A DNA stretch of 17,331 bases from an uncultured Ilumatobacter sp. (GTDB taxonomy: Bacteria > Actinomycetota > Acidimicrobiia > Acidimicrobiales > Ilumatobacteraceae): NCBI GenBank assembly GCA_938091165.1, contig CALKNK010000008.1:1-17331 (forward strand). Reading direction: 5' to 3'. Position numbers and translations under genes: made by a program. Positions 7,398 through 15,117 of the stretch are shown piece after piece. The notes under the pieces are model-generated. The model was not told the DNA's origin and made no database searches. It saw only the letters and a list, made by a program, of their open reading frames with translations. Within the stretch, counting starts at the first letter, position 1, and each line of letters opens with the position of its first letter.

Positions 7398-7542
7398 GTT
7401 GAGTTCTTCCGCTGTCTGGTTTCACAGCTGAGTGGTTGGCTCGGATAGTCGAGTGATCATTCGTTCGCTTTTAGTGGTATCGGTCAGGAGTTTCTGGAAC
7501 TCAAGAAGAAATATGGAACGGACGGCATCAATGTGATTTGGA

Positions 7543-8136
7543 ATGATGATGTGCGTGTCGGAAGATGGAACGGTGCGCCACGCTGCAGTCATTGCTCGAC
7601 TTCGTCGAGATGTCATCGCTAAGCAACCTGTCGACGAACGCGAACGTCAGTCACTGAGCGCTTTCGTTGAGGCGTTTGACCAACTCGAGGAACCATTTGA
7701 GCAAGAATCGAACTCGATCCACGTCACCGGTTCGGCTTTAGTGGTGGGGCCGCGCGGAGTGGTGTTGTTGAAGCACAAGCGGCTCGGTTTCTGGTTGCAG
7801 CCAGGAGGGCACATAGACCCAGGTGAGTCACCGTGGGCTGCTGCATTGCGTGAGGCTCGCGAGGAGACGGGGCTTGAGGTGGACTTTGCCGGGCCGCTCG
7901 ATAGCGAGGGAGTTCCAGATTTGTTGCACGTTGATGTACACCCTGGCGGTCGAGGGCATACGCATCTCGATGTGCGGTACCTGCTGGACGGAGGCGACGC
8001 CGACCCTGATCCGCCGGAGGGAGAGAGCCAGGAGATTGGGTGGTACGACTGGGAAGCAGCTGTTGAGCAAGCTGACCCCGGCCTGGAAGGCATCTTGCGC
8101 TTTCTTCAGCGACGAGGACCCGATTTGCAAAAATAG
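7543..8136 (+). CDS. NUDIX hydrolase with N-terminal helical extension
   Basis: The product has 197 residues. A complete Nudix box is present: Gly89, Glu95, then REAREETGL at 103-111, preceded by the strand pair HVTGSALVV and GVVLLKHKR and by LQPGGHIDPGE. The family hydrolyses nucleoside diphosphates linked to another moiety using Mg2+; the substrate cannot be read from this sequence. About 58 residues precede the fold and look helical. Three consecutive ATG codons (7543, 7546, 7549) make the exact start uncertain. The gene is divergent from the regulator (145-base gap) and ends 24 bases before dnaE2. A LexA box and promoter lie in that short gap, so dnaE2 can be transcribed on its own but may also receive read-through from this gene. 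A role in cleaning oxidised nucleotides next to a mutagenic polymerase is possible but only inferred from position. Confidence 0.92.
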   Translation: MMMCVSEDGTVRHAAVIARLRRDVIAKQPVDERERQSLSAFVEAFDQLEEPFEQESNSIHVTGSALVVGPRGVVLLKHKRLGFWLQPGGHIDPGESPWAAALREAREETGLEVDFAGPLDSEGVPDLLHVDVHPGGRGHTHLDVRYLLDGGDADPDPPEGESQEIGWYDWEAAVEQADPGLEGILRFLQRRGPDLQK

Positions 8137-8153
8137 AACGTTTGTTCGATACT
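8125..8153 (+). promoter_or_regulatory. Putative dnaE2 promoter
   Basis: TTGCAA at 8125-8130 and GATACT at 8148-8153 are separated by exactly 17 bases, a good -35/-10 pair. The predicted start of transcription is at about 8160, at the GTG start codon, which suggests a leaderless message. The -35 lies inside the end of the NUDIX gene. The layout parallels that upstream of imuA'. Confidence 0.6.
8134..8149 (+). promoter_or_regulatory. LexA (SOS) operator upstream of dnaE2
   Basis: The core GAAC-GTTT-GTTC, in the context TAGAACGTTTGTTCGA, differs from the Gram-positive LexA consensus at the first base of the left half (A for C) and in the spacer (T where the consensus has R). The right flank GTTCGATAC is identical to the imuA' box. 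It lies between the putative -35 and -10 of dnaE2 and ends 11 bases before the start codon. Confidence 0.82.
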
Positions 8154-8160
8154 GATGTGA

Positions 8161-11100
8161 GTGCGGTTCAACCACCCGTCCTGGTCTTGGAGCGAACTCG
8201 AAGCCACATTGTCGGACCAGTCGTCGCGCCCGGCTTTGCAGGTCAATTCGAATCGTGACGGCCGGCCCCCTGGCGCCCCGTCGTGGAATGCGGGTGGCGA
8301 TGGGCCGGCATGGAGCCGCCGGCGTCAGCCCTTCGAAGTGCCAGCCGACCTGGCTACTCGGACGCAAGCTGCCGTGGTGCCGTATGCCGAGTTGCACTGT
8401 CACTCAAACTTTTCGTTCCTTGATGGTGCGTCACACCCCGAAGAGTTGGCCACCGAAGCAGCGCGCCTCGGCCTTGAAGCGTTGGCCATCACTGATCACA
8501 ACGGACTTTATGGTGTGGTCAGGTTCGCCGAGGCTGCCAAAGCCATAGGGCTGCCAACGGTATTTGGAAGTGAGATCACGCTCACCAGTGGAGTGGCGAG
8601 CAGGGTGCGCAGATCTGAGGCTGACACTCAGCAACAGGTTGCCACTGGACTGGTGTCCGATTCGCACGCTCCCGACCCGGCAGGAACGCATTTACTCGTG
8701 CTGGCCGACGGCGTTGACGGTTACGGTCGGCTATCGCGAGCATTGAGTATTGGGCACCTTGCCGGCGAAAAGGGTGCACCCCAATTTGCGTTCGGTGATC
8801 TTGCCGATGCACTGAGTGGACACGCTTGGGTTCTCACCGGCTGTCGGAAAGGCGCTGTTCCGGCAGCGTTAGCCACCAGTGGGGCGGCTGCTGCGCGACG
8901 CGAACTCCAGCTTCTCATCGAGGCTTTCGGACGCGACCGGGTTCTCGTCGAGTTGTGGGACCACGGCGACCCGCTTGATTCGGCACGCAACGATGTACTG
9001 GTCGAACTAGCCGCACAGGAACGTCTGGGATGTGTGGCCACCAACAACGTGCACTATGCCATGCCGCGACAACGTAAGTTAGCTGCGGCGCTTGCTGCGG
9101 TCAGGGCCCGTCGCAGCTTGGCGGATCTTGATCCGTGGCTACCCGGAGCATCTGGGGCCCACCTGCGATCCGGGGCCGAACAGTCACAACGATTCGTAAG
9201 GTACCCCGGCGTAGTGGAGTTGGCTGCTGAGATTGGGCGCTCTGCTGCATTCGACCTGGCGCTCGTTGCGCCAAATCTGCCACCGTTCCCGTGCCCGTCG
9301 GACCCAAACGGCCGCCCAATAACTGAGATGGAGCACTTGCGTACTGTCGTCGAGCGAGGCGGCCGAGGCCGCTACGGCGAGCGGCCCACGCTGACCTCTG
9401 CAATAAACGGAAGAATGGTCGAGGACCTGTCCTTGCGAGCTCGTGCATGGCAGACGATTGACCGGGAACTGGCGCTGATCGAGCAACTCAACTTCGCCGG
9501 ATATTTTCTGGTTGTATGGGACTTAGTCGAGTTCTGTCGCCGGTCCAACATCTTGTGCCAAGGCAGGGGGAGTGCTGCTAACTCAGCGGTCTGTTACGCC
9601 ATCGGTGTCACTGCGGTCGATGCCGTGTCGCTTGGTTTGCTATTTGAACGGTTCCTGTCGCCTGAGCGCGATGGTCCACCCGACATTGACATCGACATCG
9701 AAAGCGGCCGTCGCGAAGAGGTCATTCAGTATGTCTACGAGCGGTATGGACGACACCACACCGCACAGGTTGCCAACGTCATCACGTACCGGGCGCGCTC
9801 GGCAGTTCGTGACATGGCCAAGGCGCTCGGGTACGAGCCGGGGCAACAGGATGCTTGGGCGAAACAGGTCGATGGCTGGGGCGGCGTCCGGATCACGATG
9901 GAGCAGGATGATTGTTTAATTCCAGAGTCTGTGCTCGACCTTGCGATCGAAGTCGAAGACGCGCCGCGCCACCTCGGCATTCACTCGGGCGGGATGGTCA
10001 TCTGTGACCGACCGGTGATCGAAGTATGTCCCGTCGAGTGGGGACGAATGGACAAGCGATCAGTGTTGCAGTGGGACAAGGACGATTGTGCAGCCACTGG
10101 CCTGGTCAAGTTCGACTTGCTCGGACTCGGAATGCTCTCAGCGTTACACGCCGCCATTGATCTTGTTCGCGAACATCGTGGCTACGAGATTGACCTCGCC
10201 ACGCTCCCGCAAGATGACGATGTTTACGCCATGTTGTGTCGGGCAGACACCGTCGGCGTGTTCCAAGTCGAGTCGCGTGCCCAGATGGCCACTCTTCCGC
10301 GTCTCAAGCCGCGCCGGTTCTACGACCTGGTGGTAGAAGTAGCGCTCATTCGCCCTGGGCCAATTCAGGGTGGGTCGGTACATCCGTACATTCGAAGACG
10401 AAACGGTAAGGAGCAGGTCACGTATCTCCATCCGCTGCTCGAAAACTCACTCGGCAAGACCTTGGGCATCCCTCTGTTCCAGGAGCAGATGATGCAGATG
10501 GCGATAGATGTCGCCGGGTTCACGCCAGCTGAGTCTGACGAGTTACGTCAGGCAATGGGTTCGAAACGGTCAGCTCGTCGGATGGAGCAGTTGAAGAAAC
10601 GGCTATACGTCGGGATGGAGGGCAATGGCATCACCGGTGACATCGCTGATGAGCTGTATCAGAAGATGAAGGCGTTTGCGAACTACGGGTTTCCTGAGTC
10701 GCATTCGGTGAGCTTTGCGTACCTGGTCTATTCGTCGTCGTGGATCAAGTATCACGAGCCGGCAGCTTTTTGCGCCGCACTGCTCAATGCGCAACCGATG
10801 GGGTTTTGGTCGCCGCACACCCTGGTGCGTGATGCTCGTCGGCATGGGGTCGTTGTGCGCACCCCTGACCTCAATGCATCGTTGGCCAATGCGACTTTGG
10901 AGCTGTGTGACGAAGTTGGGCCAGGAGCATCAGTTGGCGGAGTGGCTGTTCGTCTTGGGCTGGGATCGATACGCGGTATTGGTGCCACGCTGGCCCATGA
11001 GATTGAGTCTGAACGTAAGCGGTGTGGTCAGTTCTGCGATACCGAAGACTTGGTGCGCCGTGTCCCTGCGCTGCAACTTTCGCAGCTCGAAGCGATGTCT

Positions 11101-11649
11101 GCCGCTGGGGTGTTCACCGAATGCTTCGGGCTCGGCCGGCGCGAAGCGATGTGGACTGTAGGGGCCACCGTGCAGTCGCGCCCCGGACGATTGGCGGGCA
11201 TCGTCACCGGTGATGCAGCGCCCCGTCTGCCAGGGATGACGCCGGTCGAAGAAGCGGTGGCCGATCTTTGGGCCGTCGGCGTATCGCCGGATGGGCATCC
11301 AACTCAGTTTGTCCGCAAGGAACTTGACGCGATCGGGGTGCTCACCTCAGCGCAACTGTGGGATCCCGAACCTGGCTCGATGGTGCATGTTGCGGGCGTG
11401 GTTACCCATCGTCAGCGGCCGCAGACTGGGCAGGGCGTCACGTTCCTCAACCTCGAAGACGAGACTGGGTTAATTAATGTCGTGGTGTCGAAGGGCTGCT
11501 GGCAGCGCTTCCGTAAAGTCGCGCGCGAAGCATCAGCAATGGTCATCCGAGGTCGTCTCGAGCGTTCCGAAAGCGTGATTAACATCGTTGCCGAGCGCCT
11601 CGATTCGCTGCCGATGTCGGGCGTCATTGCAAGCCGCGATTTCCGCTGA
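8161..11649 (+). CDS. dnaE2: Error-prone DNA polymerase III alpha subunit DnaE2
   Basis: The product has 1,162 residues from GTG 8161. The N terminus (MRFNHPSWSWSELE) matches the DnaE2 opening, which supports this start. The PHP domain begins at ELHCHSNFSFLDGAS (His79, His81) with ITDHNGLYG (Asp112) and GSEITL (Glu138). The palm carries GRGSAANSAVCYAIG and PDIDIDIES, giving the catalytic pair Asp510/Asp512, with the third Asp652 in KFDLLGLG. LFQEQMMQMA and ANYGFPESHSVSFAYLVY are typical fingers/thumb motifs. An OB-fold domain occupies about 1072-1150 (VHVAGVVTHRQRPQTGQG, then FLNLEDETG). The enzyme does translesion, mutagenic synthesis after DNA damage together with ImuA' and ImuB. It is separated from imuA'-imuB by two genes and has its own LexA-controlled promoter. 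All catalytic residues I checked are present. Confidence 0.97.
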   Translation: MRFNHPSWSWSELEATLSDQSSRPALQVNSNRDGRPPGAPSWNAGGDGPAWSRRRQPFEVPADLATRTQAAVVPYAELHCHSNFSFLDGASHPEELATEAARLGLEALAITDHNGLYGVVRFAEAAKAIGLPTVFGSEITLTSGVASRVRRSEADTQQQVATGLVSDSHAPDPAGTHLLVLADGVDGYGRLSRALSIGHLAGEKGAPQFAFGDLADALSGHAWVLTGCRKGAVPAALATSGAAAARRELQLLIEAFGRDRVLVELWDHGDPLDSARNDVLVELAAQERLGCVATNNVHYAMPRQRKLAAALAAVRARRSLADLDPWLPGASGAHLRSGAEQSQRFVRYPGVVELAAEIGRSAAFDLALVAPNLPPFPCPSDPNGRPITEMEHLRTVVERGGRGRYGERPTLTSAINGRMVEDLSLRARAWQTIDRELALIEQLNFAGYFLVVWDLVEFCRRSNILCQGRGSAANSAVCYAIGVTAVDAVSLGLLFERFLSPERDGPPDIDIDIESGRREEVIQYVYERYGRHHTAQVANVITYRARSAVRDMAKALGYEPGQQDAWAKQVDGWGGVRITMEQDDCLIPESVLDLAIEVEDAPRHLGIHSGGMVICDRPVIEVCPVEWGRMDKRSVLQWDKDDCAATGLVKFDLLGLGMLSALHAAIDLVREHRGYEIDLATLPQDDDVYAMLCRADTVGVFQVESRAQMATLPRLKPRRFYDLVVEVALIRPGPIQGGSVHPYIRRRNGKEQVTYLHPLLENSLGKTLGIPLFQEQMMQMAIDVAGFTPAESDELRQAMGSKRSARRMEQLKKRLYVGMEGNGITGDIADELYQKMKAFANYGFPESHSVSFAYLVYSSSWIKYHEPAAFCAALLNAQPMGFWSPHTLVRDARRHGVVVRTPDLNASLANATLELCDEVGPGASVGGVAVRLGLGSIRGIGATLAHEIESERKRCGQFCDTEDLVRRVPALQLSQLEAMSAAGVFTECFGLGRREAMWTVGATVQSRPGRLAGIVTGDAAPRLPGMTPVEEAVADLWAVGVSPDGHPTQFVRKELDAIGVLTSAQLWDPEPGSMVHVAGVVTHRQRPQTGQGVTFLNLEDETGLINVVVSKGCWQRFRKVAREASAMVIRGRLERSESVINIVAERLDSLPMSGVIASRDFR

Positions 11650-11672
11650 CACGAATCGTTTCGGATTGATTC

Positions 11673-11706
11673 AGGAATGTTCGATTATCGACTGCTGGAC
11701 ATTCCT
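11673..11706 (+). repeat. Inverted repeat downstream of dnaE2
   Basis: Arms AGGAATGT (11673-11680) and ACATTCCT (11699-11706) are perfectly complementary around an 18-base loop. The loop contains its own short palindrome, TCGAT-T-ATCGA (11681-11691). No run of T follows, so a classical intrinsic terminator is not supported. It lies 19 bases before the fasciclin gene and could be a terminator-like hairpin for dnaE2 or an operator for the next gene. Confidence 0.55.
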
Positions 11707-11725
11707 AACCTGCTAGACAAGCAAA

Positions 11726-12949
11726 ATGACAGACGTTCCTGGTCCTCCCGCTGGCAACCCTGGTGACGTGCCCTCTGCTGGCGGAAATCCGACCGATCCG
11801 ACCATCGCGCAGCCCGTCATGGCTGCAAGCGCGCCATTTACCCCGGCCCCCGGTGGACTGGTCGCAGAGGAGGACCAACCGTGGTACCGCAGCCCAGGTG
11901 GGATCGCTGCTGGCGCAGCAGTGCTGGTTGTCTTGCTCGGTCTCTTGCTGTTTGCCTTGTTTGGCGGAAGCGACGATGACAGCTCGGTTGTCAGCACCGA
12001 CGTTGAAGATTCTGTCCAACTCGAAATCACCCGGATGACGCGTACCGAAGAGGGTGTACCAGCCACCCTGACCGCTACTGTCATTGGGCCGGACGCCCGG
12101 CCAGCAGACTATGGATGGATTCTCCCGAGTAGCGCACAGGCGCCCGAGCCTGCTGTGGGAACCACTGATGAATCGGGCAAACTCAAGTTCGCGTGGGCAC
12201 CAGTAGCCAAACCAGCACCCGCAACTACTTGGTCGTCGACAATCACTATTACCGAGGTTTTGCCAGCAAATGCGACGCTGCTGGCGGCCAGCTACGAGTG
12301 TGTTCTCAACCGCGGTGGTGTGAAGTCGAACATCACGATCTTTGTCAAGACTTCGACTGAGCCGGTGACTGAGCCGCGCACTGCTGCGTACAGCTTTAGC
12401 GGCGTCAAGTTCGTGCCAGGCGACTTTGCGACCTGTCCAATCTTGAGTGGGGACATGAACGTCGAGTCCACCACTACGACCACGCCGGAAACCACTACGA
12501 CCACGCCGGAAACCACCACGACTGTTGCCCCACCCAAAGCCGCAACCGTGCTGGAGATCATTGAGAATCGTGAGGACCTCTCGTTGTTCTACGAGGCAAT
12601 CAAAGTGGCCGGGATGGAGAACGAGCTCAAAGACTCGGGCCCCTTCACGATCATGGCGCCAAATGACGAAGCTATGAAGCAGTTGGCCGACGAACCGGAC
12701 CTGGAAGATGAGGCTGCTGCCAAGGACTTCGTGAATGCTCACGTGCTAGAGGGCGAAGAGCTCGAGCGGGGTGATTTCGTCGATGGGGTAAAGATCACTT
12801 TCAGGGATGATGTCGAACGTCTCGTTAAGGCCGACGGATCAACGATCACGATTGACGACGCCGAGGTCCTTGATGATCCCGCTGCAGAACGGGCTGACAA
12901 TGGAATTGTTCATACGCTCAATAAGACGCTGATCCCACCGACGCCGTGA
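11726..12949 (+). CDS. Membrane-anchored fasciclin (FAS1) domain protein
   Basis: The product has 407 residues. A Pro/Gly-rich cytoplasmic N terminus (1-57) leads to one hydrophobic segment at about 58-80 (GGIAAGAAVLVVLLGLLLFA), then an acidic stretch. Residues about 95-245 form an extracytoplasmic region, probably beta-rich, with Cys at CVLNRG and TCPILSG that could form a disulfide. A Thr-rich linker (TTTTTPETTTTTPETTTT) at about 249-266 precedes a C-terminal FAS1 domain (about 273-404). The domain shows ATVLEIIENRED, the signature FTIMAPNDEAMKQL, and a closing GIVHTLNKTLIPP. FAS1 domains act in adhesion or surface protein interaction. The start ATG follows an inverted repeat, and no clear ribosome-binding site is seen. 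The linker DNA is a short tandem repeat. Confidence 0.92.
   Translation: MTDVPGPPAGNPGDVPSAGGNPTDPTIAQPVMAASAPFTPAPGGLVAEEDQPWYRSPGGIAAGAAVLVVLLGLLLFALFGGSDDDSSVVSTDVEDSVQLEITRMTRTEEGVPATLTATVIGPDARPADYGWILPSSAQAPEPAVGTTDESGKLKFAWAPVAKPAPATTWSSTITITEVLPANATLLAASYECVLNRGGVKSNITIFVKTSTEPVTEPRTAAYSFSGVKFVPGDFATCPILSGDMNVESTTTTTPETTTTTPETTTTVAPPKAATVLEIIENREDLSLFYEAIKVAGMENELKDSGPFTIMAPNDEAMKQLADEPDLEDEAAAKDFVNAHVLEGEELERGDFVDGVKITFRDDVERLVKADGSTITIDDAEVLDDPAAERADNGIVHTLNKTLIPPTP
12470..12522 (+). repeat. 21-bp tandem repeat encoding the Thr-rich linker
   Basis: The unit beginning ACCACTACGACCACGCCGG occurs twice in a row (12470-12490 and 12491-12511). A third, diverged partial copy runs to about 12522. 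It encodes the repeated TTTTPE of the linker in the fasciclin protein. The copies are identical at the DNA level, so the duplication looks recent or is maintained by slippage. Confidence 0.9.
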
Positions 12950-12979
12950 TCGGGTGCTCCGAACTGGTGAGCTGATTGC

Positions 12980-14179
12980 TCAGCGAATCGGGGAAGGATG
13001 CATACCGAGATGCAGGTCGGTGCTGTCGTCGGGATCTGGTGTGTACGGGTGAGCGAGGGCCACGGCCTCATTCAGCTCGGTGCCAAGTCCCGGTTCCCGT
13101 GACGGCCGCACGTAGCCGTCCTGCCAATCAAGTGGTGTGGTGAGCAATTCGGCGTGGAAGCCGGACCAGTCTTGAATCGCCTCGACGATCAACAGATTAG
13201 GCAACGTTGCGCCGAATTGGATGTTCGCCGCACCAAGAATCGGCCCCGAGTACAGGTGCGGGGCGATCTGGCAGCCGGCGGCTTCGCCGATCGCCGCGAT
13301 CTTCTTTGCGGCTAAGATGCCGCCGCAACGCCCGAGGTTGGGCTGCCAAATCGCTGCCGACTGATGCTGAGCAAGTGCCGCAAACTCAGAGATCGTCGTG
13401 AGTCGCTCGCCTGTTGCGATTGGGATTGTCGTTTGCCGTGCGACTCGGGCCATCTCTGCGGGCAGGTCGGGTTGTGTCGGTTCCTCAAACCAAAGGGGGT
13501 CAAAAGGTTCAAGCTGCCGTGCTAACCGAATGGCTCCGGCAGCAGTGAACTGGCCGTGGGTCCCGAAGAGGAGATCGGCTCGATCGCCAACCGCCTCGCG
13601 GACGGTACGGGTCAAAGCTACAGAGCGAGCGATGTCATCGCGACTCGGCATGTGGCCGTCAAAGGCGGTGTACGGGCCAGCCGGATCGAACTTCACCGCA
13701 GTGAACCCGCGCTCAACTTCGAACAAAGCCTGGTCTGCTGCTTGGGCCGGGTCGGCGTACACATCTGGCCGATCCAGAGTCGGATAAAGGTAGGTGTACG
13801 TTCGGACTCGATCGTGGACGCGTCCGCCCAACAGGTCGCTGATCGGGAGGCCGGCATCTTTGCCGACGATGTCCCAACAGGCCATCTCGATGCCGCTCAT
13901 GATGCCGACGAGCGTCGGGTCAGGTCGCAGTGCGTAGCCACTCGAGTACATCCGCCGCCACAGCAGCTCAATACGAAGCGGGTCGGCATCGATGACCAAT
14001 CGGTCAGCGACGTCGGTGACCATCGCCGCAACCGTGTGCGGCCCGACGGTAGCGACGTAGATCTCGCCATACCCGACTACGCCGGTATCAGTCGTGAGCT
14101 TGACAACAATGAAGTACCGGCCGCCGTGGTGAGGCGGTGGGTTCCCGATGACGAAGGTGGTGCAGTCGGCGATCTTCAC
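12980..14179 (-). CDS. Mandelate racemase/muconate lactonizing-type enolase-superfamily enzyme
   Basis: The product has 399 residues, starting with GTG. An N-terminal capping domain (about 1-125) includes VVGYGEIYVATVG and SGIEMACWDIVGKDAGLPISDLLGG. A TIM barrel (about 126-350) follows with AVKFDP (Lys163), GTHGQFT (His208), LWFEEP (Glu232/233), ATGERL (Glu258) and APHLYSGP (His308). The layout resembles sugar-acid dehydratases such as galactonate dehydratase, which carry a D-x-H pair where this protein has Gly206-Thr-His208. I recall GTHGQFT as typical of a subfamily, so it may be normal rather than a defect. These enzymes abstract a proton alpha to a carboxylate using Mg2+; the substrate here is unknown. 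The gene is divergent from the thioesterase and convergent with the fasciclin gene. Confidence 0.93.
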   Translation of the reverse strand: MKIADCTTFVIGNPPPHHGGRYFIVVKLTTDTGVVGYGEIYVATVGPHTVAAMVTDVADRLVIDADPLRIELLWRRMYSSGYALRPDPTLVGIMSGIEMACWDIVGKDAGLPISDLLGGRVHDRVRTYTYLYPTLDRPDVYADPAQAADQALFEVERGFTAVKFDPAGPYTAFDGHMPSRDDIARSVALTRTVREAVGDRADLLFGTHGQFTAAGAIRLARQLEPFDPLWFEEPTQPDLPAEMARVARQTTIPIATGERLTTISEFAALAQHQSAAIWQPNLGRCGGILAAKKIAAIGEAAGCQIAPHLYSGPILGAANIQFGATLPNLLIVEAIQDWSGFHAELLTTPLDWQDGYVRPSREPGLGTELNEAVALAHPYTPDPDDSTDLHLGMHPSPIR

Positions 14180-14185
14180 GGTCCC

Positions 14186-14256
14186 ACATTGTCACAGTGT
14201 CTGCGTTGTGCCGCGGTCGACTTGTCGACTGGACATACGGTCTGCAACGGTCTGCA
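14186..14256. promoter_or_regulatory. Repeat-rich divergent control region
   Basis: Three short repeat pairs fill the gap between the divergent enolase-superfamily and thioesterase genes. ACATTGT (14186-14192) and ACAGTGT (14194-14200) are two ACA-N-TGT dyads one base apart. GTCGAC occurs at 14216-14221 and again at 14224-14229 with TT between. ACGGTCTGCA is tandemly repeated at 14237-14246 and 14247-14256, ending two bases before the thioesterase GTG. They may be operator sites for one or more regulators; no function is shown. Confidence 0.45.
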
Positions 14257-14258
14257 GC

Positions 14259-15116
14259 GTGACCGAACATTTCGATCCCTTGCGGCTCACCGACGGTAAC
14301 CACTTCGCACACTTCCGGCTTCCAGTAACACCCGACCTGTCGACGCCATTTGACTTCCTTTACGGGGGCTCTGGGATAGCTGCGTCAATCGAGGCTGCCG
14401 AACGTGTCACTGAACGACCGTTAATGTGGATCACAACCCAGTTTCTGACCAACACTGCTCCGGGCACGGTAGTTGACCTTGACGTAGCCACCCCGGTCGC
14501 TGGCCGCGCAACGTCGCAAGTGCAGGTGAATGCTTCCGTTGATGGCGAACTCATGCTGTCGTCGTTGTGTGCCCACACCAGTCGCCAAGAGGGAAAGCGT
14601 GCGACGTTTCTTACGATGCCGTCGGTCCCGCCGCCAAAAGATTGCGGCCCGTTGGCTGAACCGTTCGACGCAGTGCCGAATCGACCGAGAAGCTTCTTTG
14701 ATTCCCTCGACAGGCGGGTTGCTGCCGGTAAATTCGCGTTCGGCGAGGACCAGCGACCTCAGCCTGTCCCGCTTGCGATGTGGAGCCGCGTTCGCGGGCA
14801 GTCGCTGCGGACTGCCGCAAGCTTGGCCTTCATTGGAGACATCGTGCCGCTCGGCATCTGTATCGCCCTGGGCCAGCCACTCGGCGGCACAAGCATCGAC
14901 AACACCCTCCGAATTGTCCAGACCGATTTCGAGACTGAATGGGCGCTGCTCGAAATCATCCCAGAGTCTTTCCAACATTCGATCGGGCACGGCTCGGTCC
15001 GGATGTGGTCCGAAACAGGCGAACTCCTCGCTGTTGCCCAACAAACGTGCATCATCCGAACGAGCCATCACTCCGCCATTCCGGCAGGTACGTCAGCGGG
15101 AGCTGACTCGGCCTGA
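14259..15116 (+). CDS. TesB-like (double hotdog) acyl-CoA thioesterase
   Basis: The product has 285 residues from GTG 14259, where the sequence begins VTEHFDPLRL. The open frame extends further upstream to 14148, but that would overlap the divergent gene and add residues unlike the family, so I chose the later start. The N-terminal hotdog spans about 20-115 (LYGGSGIAASIEAAER) and the C-terminal one about 165-270. Aligned by eye to E. coli TesB, the catalytic trio corresponds to Asp194 (FIGDIVPLG), Ser212 in SIDNTLR (Thr in TesB) and Gln262 (VAQQTC). The C-terminal part from TSIDNTLRI to CIIRT is convincingly TesB-like. It would hydrolyse acyl-CoA to free acid and CoA; the chain preference is unknown. 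It is convergent with the NUDIX gene, one base between the stop codons. Confidence 0.9.
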   Translation: MTEHFDPLRLTDGNHFAHFRLPVTPDLSTPFDFLYGGSGIAASIEAAERVTERPLMWITTQFLTNTAPGTVVDLDVATPVAGRATSQVQVNASVDGELMLSSLCAHTSRQEGKRATFLTMPSVPPPKDCGPLAEPFDAVPNRPRSFFDSLDRRVAAGKFAFGEDQRPQPVPLAMWSRVRGQSLRTAASLAFIGDIVPLGICIALGQPLGGTSIDNTLRIVQTDFETEWALLEIIPESFQHSIGHGSVRMWSETGELLAVAQQTCIIRTSHHSAIPAGTSAGADSA

Positions 15117-15117
15117 T

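Noticed and set aside
11679..11683. Third LexA box downstream of dnaE2
   Set aside because: Only the right half GTTCG is present; the position of the left half reads TTCAG, so it does not fit the consensus.
11705..12742. Minus-strand open frame of 345 residues opposite the fasciclin gene
   Set aside because: The plus strand encodes a coherent signal of TM helix, Thr linker and FAS1 domain; the antisense product has repetitive Arg/Gly-rich content typical of a shadow.
12968..12982. Bidirectional terminator between the convergent fasciclin and enolase-type genes
   Set aside because: The hairpin TGAGC-TGATT-GCTCA has only five base pairs and no T-run on either side.
14148..14258. Upstream extension of the thioesterase to the first start in frame
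   Set aside because: It would overlap the divergent gene's start and the repeat-rich control region, and it adds a Cys/Val-rich segment unlike TesB proteins.
13556..14299. Plus-strand open frame of 247 residues opposite the enolase-superfamily gene
   Set aside because: It is antisense to a complete enzyme with recognisable motifs, and no family is recognisable in it.
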